Source: Raphanus sativus
Lineage: Eukaryota; Streptophyta; Magnoliopsida; Brassicales; Brassicaceae
DNA length: 64,000 nt
NCBI RefSeq assembly: GCF_000801105.2
Contig: NC_079519.1
Span: 34,757,288 to 34,821,287, forward strand
Reading direction: 5' to 3'
Below are positions 1 to 14,487 of this stretch, piece by piece. Every line of letters starts with the position of its first letter. Positions within the stretch are counted from its first letter, which is position 1. The position numbers and the translations under genes were made by a program. The notes under the pieces are model-generated. The model had not been told where the DNA came from. It did not search any database and was given only the letters and a program-made list of their open reading frames with translations.

Positions 1-1790
<1,790 letters not shown>

Positions 1791-1796
1791 TCCGGA

Positions 1797-3310
1797 TTTA
1801 CATAAATCTGATTTTCAGGATTGGAACTAAGAAGGTGAAGGAGGAGTCCTTGTTTGTCAGCCAGTTTAGTCTGAGGAAGAGATGGGCTTGCTTTTAGTAG
1901 TCCAATTCCAATTATTATTACCTCGTGGCTTTTTGCAGAAAAGTTTTGGTCCATATGATATGCTGATTTTCTTGATCTTACGTGAACACTCTCTCCATCA
2001 AAGATATTAACCTTTTAGTATTGTAAGATGATAAAAATGTACAAAGAGCAAAAATATAACAAATTTACACAATATAAAACAACAAACTATAAACAATATG
2101 CTTAATCATTTTCTAATCAAATATACAAAACTATAGAAACAATAAACCATTAGTCTAATCTTAATATTTATCTCTACTATAAATATAATGTAAATCACTC
2201 CTTAAAATCTCAAAATTTTCTGTTTTGCCTACATAAGAGTCCATACTATCTTCTTTGAAATATAAAATCGTACTTAATATAATATGTTTATAGCGAGTAG
2301 CGACTATGTAATCTCAAAAAGAAAAACAGACTATGTAATCTCAAGTTGCTTAATTAAAGGATACTTTTACTCGATCAAAACTATTTGTGTGATCGTCGCC
2401 TATTCTCCTCTTAGAGAGAAGACAAATCAAGAGTAGTGACTTATTGGCTGCTTAAATAAAATGTTTGACTTCTACTTTCCGTAATGCCAAATTAACGGTA
2501 GCAAAGAAATGTGGCTCCTTCGCTTGTGAGCGCCTAATAAGTTGCCGGTCAACAAGCACTACTGTTTGTGTCATCTCCCCTTCATTTTTATTGTGTCATT
2601 TTCAACTAAACAAATGGAAGTAAAGTTTTTAAGATTTCTCATTTGGATAACTTCCTCGAGCTGGAAATACAATTGCATTTTCTTTAGCCAAGAATGTTGA
2701 AATGTTTTATAGCAATCTATTTTCTGTTGGTTGTTTTATCATATTTTAGTTAATTAGATCACCTATAGCCAGAATAAATCCTAAGAATTTTGGTCTATAT
2801 TCAAAATTTTAAGTTTCCTATAATTTTTAATTTAAAAATTAAATATTTTTCTATTTTTTATTATGTAAAAGCTTAATCTAAACTATTTTGAAGATGAAGA
2901 AGCATAATTTTTTTCTCATAATACAATTTTTACTAAATATTTTGAAACTATATTTATATTTTTATTTATTTGCTAATTTTTCTAACATCTTTAACATTTT
3001 CATGTTGCAATGTATCATTCCAATTGGACCAATTCCGATTCTATCTATAGCTTGAGTAATAAAATAATAATTTTATGTAAAAAGAAAACTAATAAACAGA
3101 AAGTTAGCTATAACAACATTTGCGAAATAAATTTACACAATTACATTTTATTTTTGCCTTTATAAAAATGATTTCGCCTGTACATATTGTAATGTTGATC
3201 CCCGTAAAGGCGTAGATATTAAGTTTTTTACTTGAGCATTTCCTTTTAAAGAGTTTTTTCTTTTTTTGTGGGAAGTCAGATGTTTCAAGGAACGTGAAGA
3301 ATCGTAGAAA

Positions 3311-3346
<36 letters not shown>

Positions 3347-3483
3347 GAAGTTGAGTGTCCTATAAAGCGTGAATCAAATCCGCTCTAACCACATCTTTCT
3401 CGGAGGAGGATCTAAACCTGCATTTGATCCATCTTAGAGATCTGAATCAGAATTGATTAAGAGAGAGAGAGAGAGAGAGAGAG
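1797..3483. other. Intergenic, RPL3 copy 1 to URGT gene
   Basis: AT-rich DNA with no convincing ORF. It holds the divergent upstream regions of RPL3 copy 1 and the transporter gene. From about 3361 onward it is probably the 5' leader of the transporter. A (GA)n tract lies at about 3315-3343 and a second at 3461-3483 ends directly at the start codon. Confidence 0.6.
3461..3483 (+). repeat. (GA)n microsatellite abutting the URGT start codon
   Basis: About twelve GA units run directly into the ATG at 3484. A second GA tract lies at about 3315-3343 and a CT tract at about 3631-3655 in intron 1. Confidence 0.95.
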
Positions 3484-4322
3484 ATGGCGGCGGAGAACGA
3501 GCAGCGAAAGTCATCAGCGGTCTCCGACATGGGAGCTTGGGCAATGAACGTGATCAGCTCCGTTGGGATCATCATGGCCAATAAACAGCTCATGTCTTCC
3601 TCTGGTTTCTCCTTCAGCTTCGGTTCGATCTCTCTCCCTCTCTCTCTCTCTCTTATCATCTCATTTCCGATCTGATTATTATTATTGTTATCATCCATCA
3701 GCAACGACTCTCACCGGCTTCCACTTCGCTCTAACCGCATTGGTCGGATTCGTCTCGAACGCGACGGGGCTCTCCGCGTCCAGACACGTCCCTACCTGGG
3801 AGCTGATCTGGTTCTCAATCGTCGCCAACGTCTCCATAGCCGCCATGAATTTCAGCCTCATGCTCAACTCCGTCGGATTCTACCAGATCTCGAAGCTGAG
3901 CATGATCCCCGTCGTCTGCGTCATGGAGTGGATCCTCCACAGCAAACGCTACTCCAGGGAAGTTAAAGTGTCTGTTGTGGTTGTTGTCGTCGGCGTTGGT
4001 ATCTGCACCGTCACCGACGTCAAAGTTAACGCCAAAGGGTTTATATGCGCGTGTGTTGCTATTTTCTCCTCCTCTTTGCAGCAGATTGTAAGTTCATTAG
4101 CTTCTTCTTGAATTTGGTGGTTATGAAGATCCGGAATCTGATCTATTGTTTGTGTGCCAGTTAATAGGTTCCTTGCAGAAGAAATATTCGATTGGATCTT
4201 TCGAGTTGCTGAGTAAAACAGCGCCGATTCAAGCTGTTTCGCTTCTCGTTGTTGGTCCTTTTGTTGATTATCTCCTCAGTGGCAAGTTCATCTTGAGCTA
4301 CAACATGTCTTCTGGTTGCTTT

Positions 4323-4380
<58 letters not shown>

Positions 4381-4783
4381 ATGCTAATCTTTTTCTCTAC
4401 CATTTTGGCAGGTATTCATCCTTCTCTCATGTGCCTTAGCTGTGTTCTGCAACATAAGCCAGTACCTTTGCATCGGGCGGTTTTCAGCAGTATCGTTCCA
4501 GGTTATAGGCCACATGAAAACTGTGTGTATCTTGACACTGGGATGGCTCCTCTTTGATTCCGCTATGACTTTCAAAAACGTGTCCGGCATGTTTGTTGCC
4601 ATCGTTGGGATGGTGATCTATAGCTGGGCCATGGAACTGGAGAAACAGTCTAATCTTGCGGCAAAGGCTTTGAACAGTGTGAAACACAGCTTGACTGAAG
4701 AGGAGTTTCAGCTTTTAAAGGAAGGTGTGGAAACTACACAGTCCAAAGATGTTGAGCTTGGCGGCGGCTACACAAAAGCTTAG
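3484..4783 (+). CDS. URGT3: UDP-rhamnose/UDP-galactose transporter, URGT family
   Basis: Golgi nucleotide-sugar antiporter of the plant TPT/NST family, supplying UDP-sugars for cell-wall polysaccharide synthesis. Four exons: 3484-3622, 3702-4087, 4161-4322 and 4412-4783, all GT-AG, giving 352 residues, close to the family norm. The start is [20 protein letters not shown]; the hydrophobic core begins at [28 protein letters not shown] and [17 protein letters not shown] are near-identical to the URGT proteins I know, and about ten membrane segments are expected. The start codon abuts a (GA)n tract, and introns 1 and 3 carry long CT tracts next to the splice donor. It sits between two inverted RPL3 genes. 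URGT3 is chosen over other URGT members because of the neighbouring ATXR7 and SPP genes (synteny recalled from Arabidopsis). Confidence 0.9.
4329..4374 (+). repeat. (CT)n microsatellite in URGT intron 3
   Basis: About 23 uninterrupted CT units start six bases after the 5' splice GT at 4323. In the transcript this is a very long pyrimidine tract at the donor side of an 89-base intron. Confidence 0.95.
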
Positions 4784-5170
4784 TAAGAGAGATGATGGAT
4801 AGTAAACATAGTTCTTTTCTGTGTTAAAGTTGTTATGTTTTGTGTTATTTAAACCAAAAGGGTGGTGGTCGAAATAAAGCAAAGATCAAATCCTCCCCAT
4901 AAAGGATTCTAGGAGATTAGTCTACGCTTCGAACTATATGTCCCTTTGTTATAAAAAGATGTTTTGTGTTTTATTTATATATTTACTAGCCAATTCCCAT
5001 GGAAATTACCTTCAGTCGTCACAAAATCATTTACTTCATCATTTCATGATTACACAATAGCTATTCGTGTGATCTTTCTATGATATCAAATAAAGTCTCA
5101 TCTAACCTCCTAAGTCCTAAATACATGAAGATGATGGTTGATATACAGTACTTGAGAACAATGACTTTGC
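4784..5170. other. URGT 3' untranslated region and RPL3 copy 2 upstream DNA
   Basis: The transporter 3' UTR probably ends within the first 200 bases. The remainder is AT-rich spacer up to the start of the RPL3 duplication arm near 5173. No gene is seen. Confidence 0.5.
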
Positions 5171-5174
5171 CAGA

Positions 5175-5243
5175 GATGGGCTTTTGAGGCCCAATAAGAA
5201 AAACTGGTTTCATATTTTCAAATGTCCAAAACTATTAGGGTTT
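5175..5243 (+). promoter_or_regulatory. Telo-box and site II motifs, RPL3 copy 2 promoter
   Basis: TGGGC at 5177-5181, GGCCCA at 5188-5193 and the reverse telo-box ATTAGGGTTT at 5234-5243 mirror the copy 1 promoter. Their order and spacing are retained in inverted orientation. Confidence 0.7.
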
Positions 5244-5380
5244 ATATATCAAGACATATAAAAAGGATATTAGGGCTTCTTTACAACACTTCTCGTTGCA
5301 GTGAGCTACAGCCGCAGGACTCATCGCAGCTTCAGGTTCTTCTCTCTTCTTCTTCCTTCACGTCCTCTCTATTGCTTCCA

Positions 5381-5495
5381 CTTTTTCGTCATTTACGATT
5401 TGTCTTCACAAAGAGTTTACTATTCGTTTTGTCGGGCTTCCCCTTTTTCGTCATTTACGATTTGTCTTCATAAAGAGTTTACTATTCGTTTTGTC
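5381..5495 (+). repeat. 53-bp tandem repeat in RPL3 copy 2 leader
   Basis: Units at 5381-5433 and 5443-5495 differ at one base (CTTCACA versus CTTCATA) and are separated by nine bases. The unit begins CTTTTTCGTCATTTACGATT. Copy 1 lacks it, so it arose after the RPL3 duplication. Confidence 0.95.
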
Positions 5496-5501
5496 ATCTA
5501 A

Positions 5502-7330
<1,829 letters not shown>

Positions 7331-8683
7331 AACAGTTTGTTCTTTTTTCAGTTTGTATTCGCTCTTTCTTCAGAAAAGTCTTTGATAATACTCTTTTGAA
7401 CTATTCGCTGCAATTTTGTGTTTTAGTTGTTTGGAGAGTTTTAAACATCATATGCTTCTTTCCCTATTTTTTATTCTCATCTTATTGTTTTGATAAGTTT
7501 GCTTCTGCAAACTGAGAATCATATGAATGAACCAATCTAAATCATAGAACTAAAAAATACTGACCAAGCCTAAGCCTAAATAATTTTTTTTAACACAGCC
7601 TATGCTTAATTTAAATGCTTTTGATTGGGTTTTGGTAGGATTCTTTTTTTTTTATGTAGAAAAGAAAACGTTGATACCAAGCAATTTTTCTAGCTTTGGC
7701 TGGATCGTCAACAACTGCCATCTGAATAAGCTCTTTCTTGAAAAAAAAAAACTAAGCTTAGAGTTAGGAGCCATAATATTGTTCGTCAATAAACGGACCA
7801 TCACACGGCTCTAATTCCCAGCTTTATACTCTTTGGGACTGCGGTAACCAGAATGTGTTTTTTAACCACAAGGCAGAACCTTGTCCATAAACTCTTGATT
7901 AAGTTTTCTACCATCTATACAGTACTTAAGAAGAGACGAGCACTTAAGGCGCTAACCAAATGGTTCATGCCTTGTTTCAGCCCAACCGTTACTCCGAAGA
8001 ACTCACAAAGGGCATTCACAAACGTACCAAAATCGGCACAAGAAGTAGAATTTCTAAAGATTTACTTAGTTATTGTCAGTTATTTTTTGACAAAAACAAT
8101 CGGTTCCATAGTTGAAGAGAAACTCAAGGGACTGACTAATACAAAAGACAGAATTACTCATTCTTGATCCTTAATAGACAAAGGAAACACGCTATTAGAG
8201 TTTAGTTGTTCTTAAACGATTTCATTATCATTTTCTTATAATCGATCAATGATCCACCAATAAACATCTTTCAAATAACTAACCACAAATTTATGCTTTC
8301 ATCTGGAACATGTCAAATCCAGATTCGACCAGTTCGGTGGACTTACGATCTCTCCTTGTGAACAGGGAAGAAAATCAGACATGCTTATTAAGAGCATTGA
8401 GACTTTCACAATATATCTCTTATTATAAAAACATTAATGAGAACCCTTATGACACCGCCAGAAACTTTCACAATTCATAGTTGAATTATGTATGATATTA
8501 ATATATAAAGGAATTAATAATAGGAATTAGGCCACTAACAAAAATGTCCATTGGCTTCCCGACTCCAACCATAAATAAATACTCAAGAACAAAATAAAAA
8601 TGATTGAACTTCGTCCATGTTTTGTCGATGTAAAGAATGATGAAAAATGGTATAAAATCTACGTTAGTTTTGTAGAATTATTG
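7331..8683. other. Intergenic, RPL3 copy 2 to SAUR-like gene
   Basis: The first 150 bases or so are RPL3 3' UTR. The rest is AT-rich. An ORF of 104 codons at 7853-8167 resembles nothing I recognise and has no codon bias, so I treat it as chance. The SAUR-like gene ends at the right side. Confidence 0.5.
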
Positions 8684-8995
8684 TTACTTCAAAGGGGATG
8701 GGTTATGATGATGCGTGGTTTTTATTAGATTGATCAAATTGACGAAGACATCAATGTCACAAGCAATCCTCAAAGCCCCTTCGTATGAGTGTCCGAATTC
8801 TTCTTCTGACAACCTCAGTAGATCTTCAAACATTGGATGGTTTAACAAGTTAGCCTCAACCTCGAGCTTGCACTGACTCTCTTTATCCTTACCGACATAA
8901 ACCCGAACTTTTCCTTCTTCTGGTAATGCCGATGTTCTTGAAGACGCAAAGTTCTTGGATCCGCCACATAGTAGCTTCTTCACCATGCCTCTCAT
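8684..8995 (-). CDS. SAUR-like auxin-responsive protein
   Basis: Intronless gene for 103 residues with the SAUR domain at about residues 29-95. The core contains GKVRVYVGKDKESQCKLEVE, then LLNHPMFEDLLRLSEEEFGHSYEGAL, matching the SAUR hallmark of a beta-hairpin followed by HP-F--LL and EEFGF-like segments. SAURs are small plant proteins that typically inhibit PP2C-D phosphatases and promote cell expansion. The N-terminus MRGMVKKLL is short and basic; the start could also be the second Met at codon 4. The sequence diverges from the classic GxxxVYVG and CD-F-NLI features only modestly (ACDIDVFVNLI). Its place next to the URGT and ATXR7 genes fits an Arabidopsis chromosome 5 SAUR-like gene (recalled, not checked). 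Confidence 0.85.
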   Translation of the reverse strand: MRGMVKKLLCGGSKNFASSRTSALPEEGKVRVYVGKDKESQCKLEVEANLLNHPMFEDLLRLSEEEFGHSYEGALRIACDIDVFVNLINLIKTTHHHNPSPLK

Positions 8996-9100
8996 TCTCT
9001 TCTGATGAAAATGGTATTCACTAAAATTCAGACTTTGGGTTTTCCTCTCTAAGATGATGTTAATTTGTGTGTTGTGTTTCGTAAGATAATATAATGGATG

Positions 9101-9132
<32 letters not shown>

Positions 9133-10840
9133 GTTGACAAGTGTTGTTGGGTTTACGTAGTGAACAAGAATAAGAAGAAGGGGAGAATGGTCGAACGTTT
9201 TAACGGAGAAGCTGCGGAGAATGGAAATGTATGTCGCACCGCTTTTAATAGACTAAACCGAACCATTGGTTTTGTACGTAGTGGCATAGACCCGCTTCCA
9301 CAATTTCAACCTCGAATCATTAGATAAAAATACAAATGATAAGAATTACTTCTTCACTCAATTTATAGTCAAATCAAGAAATTCCAAGAACAAAATATTA
9401 ATGTCTGAACTCGTTCAATTGTGAATTTAGGTTCAACGGTTCGAACCAGACTAATTGATCTCTGCTGGTCCGACCGGAGTTGAGAATTAAAAGAAGAATC
9501 CAGCGGTTTGGCAGGTAGGAATGGAGGTGACTCGACGTGCTTCTTTTTGATCATATTATTATCATTTTTAATACAGTCTCGGGAATGGGTTCACAGTTGT
9601 TGTATTATACTGTTATGCCAACTTGTTCGTACAAAATTTAAAATATATTGTAATATCAACCAACTGGATTATTTATTATATTGATTTATTGTTATATTAT
9701 TTGTATTGTATTGTATCTAAATGATTGCACTCTGATTTACCATGAATTCGTTTAGTTTGCAAGTGAATTCTATTTAATCATGTCTTCTCGTCATTGGAGA
9801 AACAAGTAATTTCTATATTTAGTTTGTTGAGAAAAAGCTGTTATCTAATCTAAATAATTTATTCTATTAAAATATATAAGATTATGTTTAATTGATAAGT
9901 GTTTAATCTAATAATGTATTTTATTTATTTAAGAAATTATTAAATCAAATTAAATTGATACTTGAACTCAAATATGATTATAAAAAATCTAAATATAAAA
10001 ATTAAAATTTTCAGAAGAAAATTAAACAAAAAATTAATCAACCTTTTAAAAAATCAGATAATAATCTAGTATTATCTTATAAAATAACATTTTTTCGAAC
10101 CATAAAGATCTGTTTTTTATGAAAATTCTCAAAAAAACGCAGAAACTCTTAAGTTTTTATCAAAAGTATACAACTTTATAGTACTTGGTTACTTCATAAT
10201 TCTATATATTTTTAGTAAGTATTATACAGTTCGATCCATTTTGGCGAGTAAATTAATCACATAACTTTCTAATATTTTCCAGCATCACAAGTATGGGTCT
10301 TAACATCGGGTGCTTCTCCCCTTCTTGTCTCTATACAATAATACTCAATATAGAATGGAGCTTTTGAACTTGAAGATATATTTTGATTTTGATTTAGTGT
10401 GTGATATATACTCATAGCTTGAGAGATATTTGATAATATACTATAATTATTCCATCATTTTTTAATTGGGTCCAATTTTTTAATTAAAGGGAAAGATCAC
10501 AAAGTCCATGGAGCATTAAGGTGAAACATAGGATTTCCTCTTCTTTTTATCAAAATAAAGAGACCCACTCTCATCTTTCCTCTTTGTAGGATACATCCGA
10601 GGAGATAGATGGACAAAAGGCTAAGGTGGTAACAAATTTTCCAGGAGCTATTTTTCTCCCAAACTGTTTTTTGAAAACCTTTGTTTTCGGATTTTTCTTT
10701 TTACAAATTAAGTTGATGTATAAAAAGTTTTGAGTTTAATAGAAGAAAAATGTAAATAGAAATGATCGTTGTTAAAGTTGTGTGGATCCAAAAGAAGGGA
10801 GTTATAATGCGGGGGTTGGAAAATATCTCACTGATACTCG

Positions 10841-10960
10841 GGACAATGTAGTCCCGATGGTAAAAGGACATGACAGAGACATCAACACATTTTAGGTCGA
10901 TCCAAACCAGAGTGTTTCTGAGCTTAGCAAAATGAAACATTAGATTATGGTCCCCAATTT
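10841..10960 (+). mobile_element. tRNA-derived SINE-like element, copy 1
   Basis: Begins GGACAATGTAGTCCCGATGG. An A-box-like TAGTCCCGATGG is followed about 35 bases later by the B-box-like GGTCGATCC. The same arrangement occurs at 12421 and 22999. The 3' limit and target-site duplication are unclear. Confidence 0.5.
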
Positions 10961-12420
10961 TTTTGAAAAAAAATTACATTAAAAAAAAGCTTCCGAATTT
11001 GTAAAATGTTTTTACTAAAACCTTATTGAAATATTTATGGTCTCCAACATTTCAGGAATGCCCATAGATCCAACTTTTTGCGTGAAAGTAAATCAATTGT
11101 TCATGTATATCTATAGGATTCATGCTTTCGTACATTAACATATCTAAAACAAGAATCTATTTCTGTATTGTATCTCTATTTGAAAATTAGTTTGAGTCTT
11201 CTCGTAGATTTGAAATACCCCAAATTAATATAAAAATTCTAAACAATCCTCTATTATAATAAATATTTGAAGAAGGTAATAGTAAAATGAAACAAGCTGG
11301 AAGAGGCTCAGATGCATCTTCCCTTCTCGTGTCTATAGCATCACGAAAAGTAATGGAAGTGTTTGAGATGCTTGATACGTACGTCAACGTGGAGCCGCGT
11401 CCTACGCGGACAATTGTTTTATTGGATGAATCAATCAAGTGTCAGAGCCAATCACCGCTTCCATGTGGATTCTACAAATATTTCTGCCAGTTTACTATTT
11501 TTAAAGTGTTTAATTCTTTTGCTCTGTTTCGCATATTTGGATCTAACGAAGTGTTGGTTTTAAATTCGGACCCAACCGGCGACCAGCCCTGATTAAAACT
11601 GGAAACATTTCCGAGTTGAGTAAATAAAATTTTGATTTATTTGTAACTTACCAAAATAAATTCTTATTTTTAATTTTTAAATAGTTATATTATTATAAAT
11701 ATTTATTTTTAATTATTATATCCAACTTTTAAAATTTTCATAATTCACGGTGATAAATATTTAAACTAAAAAATATTTAAAATAAAATGTTAATTTTGTA
11801 TTTAATTTTCATTTGGTTTGTACTTATACTTTATTTCATATTTTGAATAGTTTAATAACTAAACTTAATTATGTTTGTAATATTTACCAAGTGAAACTAA
11901 CAAACCATTTAAATTTAATATGTTTTCTTACCTTCGAAAAGATCCTAAATAAGTTTTTTTACCATAAAAACATACAAAGAAAAAAATGATCTAAGTATGT
12001 TTCATTAAATAGATAAAAGTCTCTTATATTCGTACTTTATAGATATATAAATATAAATAAATATTTAACTGAATGATAAGAAATTACTATTTTTTATTTC
12101 CAATAAAGTTTCGAATCATTTTTTTTTTAATTTGTTTTGGTGAAATTTTATTTGAAATTCATTTTTTTTTTGAAACTCTTTTTAAAATATTATTTAACTT
12201 TTGAATCTTTATTATTATTATTTTAAAACCTTAAACTCCATTTTTCAAATATAAACCTTAAGTCTAAATTAATTAACCCAAGGATATTATATCTTTTTAT
12301 CATATTTTTTGTTTTGGTTTTATTACAATGTATGACATATATTTGTCAAAGTGAAAGCCGATTCACTAAGAAATAAGGTTTGACTAATGTTTGGTTATCA
12401 ATGTAGGTTTTTATGGTCCG

Positions 12421-12560
12421 TGACAATGTGGTCAAGTGGTAAATGACGTGGATGAGACGTTAACACGTTTCAGAGTCGATTCACTTTCTAAGTGAAATTA
12501 AATCACATTGTCCCTGAACACATACACAAATATGAGCCCATCATGGAGCCTATTTACATA
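12421..12560 (+). mobile_element. tRNA-derived SINE-like element, copy 2
   Basis: Best-preserved copy. TGGTCAAGTGG at about 12430 fits the RNA polymerase III A-box consensus TRGYNNANNGG, and AGTCGATTC about 40 bases downstream is a degenerate B box. The 3' part (ACACAAATATGAGCC) is shared with copy 3. Confidence 0.55.
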
Positions 12561-13296
12561 TATCTGGAAAAAAAGTTTATCCGTAAGTTATACCTTTCTT
12601 TGGAAATTAATCTGATTATTTTCATAGGCTCGGGCTACCTACATATTAAAAATATGTTTTTATGTGACACTGGTAAATTCGGATGTGAAATATAAGATGT
12701 GATTTTGGGTACAAATTTATCTTTAAATTATTTGATGTAGTATTTAGGCCGTAGAGTTTTGTGTCGTAGCGGTATGATTTTTAGCTGTGAACTTTAAAAA
12801 GAAAACATAATTAACGAATATAATTTATGTATTTTAGATTAACAATTCAACTATAATTTTTTAAATAAAAATTCAAATTGATAATTAGTAATCAAATTTT
12901 ATGAACTTGATAATTATTATATTAGTAGGAAATACCTATTATAATATAATGAAATAACTATTTTAGATAATGAATACAATTAGTAACTTAGTAAGTATCA
13001 TATATAATCAACAACTATGAATTTTTTTATTTATATGCCTATGAAATTTATAATTAAAGATCCATATATTTCAAATCTAGAGAAATATAAATGTAGACAT
13101 GTACTATAAATATATATTATCATCATACTTATATTTTAGAAAGAAAATATACATTTTTATAGGAAATAAAATTATCATCACCCAAATCACTTGGAAGATT
13201 TGAGGATGATTGGTAAGTGTTGTAGCTTTATATTTTTGGCCGTAGAATTTAGTCTTTAGAATTATTTGTTTTAACTTTTTTGTTGTAGCTTTCTAA

Positions 13297-13546
13297 GAGC
13301 ATATCCAATGTAAAACTCTATTTTTCCTCTAAAAATGAGTAAAAATAAATATGGAGCAAAAATGCTCTAACTCTACTTCATTTTTCACTCCATAATGAAG
13401 TCATAAACAAACAAAAAATAGATTACTCCATATATGGAGTAAATTTCAAAATAGAGTGAAATATAGATTTGGGTTGGAGCATTTATTACTCCATATTCAT
13501 TTTTATTCTATTTGGAGTAAAAAATGAAGTTGGGTTGAAGATGCCC
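13297..13546. mobile_element. Tourist-like MITE (PIF/Harbinger type)
   Basis: A 250-bp element with imperfect terminal inverted repeats GAGCATATCCAA and GGGCATCTTCAA (right end reverse-complemented), flanked by the 3-bp direct repeat TAA at 13294-13296 and 13547-13549. A TAA/TWA target duplication and a GGGCATCTCCAA-like terminus are typical of plant Tourist MITEs. It has no coding capacity. Confidence 0.8.
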
Positions 13547-14487
13547 TAAAGCACTATTTTTTGCTTTGGAAATAAAATTTTCTATAACCTTATTTTGATT
13601 TTGTAGAAATATTTTTATTATAATTTTTTAAAAGAAAAAAAAATCGATTGGTTGACATACATAACTCTAGTTAAAGCATATACAGCCACAACCAGCTATA
13701 AAAAGAAATAAACACTAGTTATGGCTGTGAGTTCGGGAACGTAAACTAAAGTTTGATTGCTGTAGGTAGAAATAAATCTGTGTCCACTTTCAAGAGCAAT
13801 TTTAATGTATTACGATCTGAATATGAAAAAACACTTTGCAACTTTTTTTTGACACGATGTAATTGTAAATTGCCCACTTTGACTGATTTCCTTCAGGTGA
13901 CTGCTGAGTAAAACTAAATATGCAAAGTTGATAAGTACTAAGTTACTAAAAAAAAGAGTAGTAATATTTGACGAGGTGGTGGCTTCGACATGAGAAGTGA
14001 GAACTCCGCGTTAAACCGGCCCTAATTGTATCTTCCGAAACTCTCCCTCTCGGTTTGCTTTTTTTTTTTTTTCTTTTAATTCTATCTTCGATAAATCATC
14101 TTCTCCAAGGACTCGATAAACAATTTCACTCCAATTTGGTGAACAGTCTCGTCGCTGCCTTGATCGTCTTTGACTAGACCTTCTTTCTCCTGAGAGGTAC
14201 CTTCACCTCTCTGTTTCTCTCTCTCTCTCGTTCGATTGAATGTCGCACCTTACGAGGTTCATGCAAATTGATTTCGCTTGCGTTCGTTCCCTTAACCAAT
14301 TAGGTTTACATTCGACTCGAATTTTGTGGTCTGTAGCGATCGATTCGTTTTTGATCATAGTTTTGGATGAAACTTGTACTAATTGGCTACGCGATTTCAA
14401 TTCTATTTACATTACTGATTGGATGAAGCTTGTTGATCATAGTTTTGGTATCTCTTATGCAGAGAAAGATTTCTCCAAGTGGGGGCC

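Larger units (their letters stand above)
8996..14487. other. 5.5-kb AT-rich intergenic region with small transposons
   Basis: It contains the SAUR promoter with a (TA)n tract at about 9107-9132, two SINE-like copies (10841-10960 and 12421-12560) and one Tourist-like MITE (13297-13546). The ATXR7 leader begins near 14100 and probably has an intron: a GAG/GTACC donor lies near 14196 and an acceptor GCAG at 14457-14460. Nothing else coding is visible; ORFs here are short and lack recognisable similarity. Confidence 0.6.

Noticed and set aside
7853..8167. 104-codon ORF between RPL3 and the SAUR-like gene
   Set aside because: No recognisable motif, AT-driven codons, no splice or promoter context.
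11287..11592. 101-codon ORF in the intergenic region
   Set aside because: No similarity recognised; lies between transposon remnants and has no supporting gene structure.
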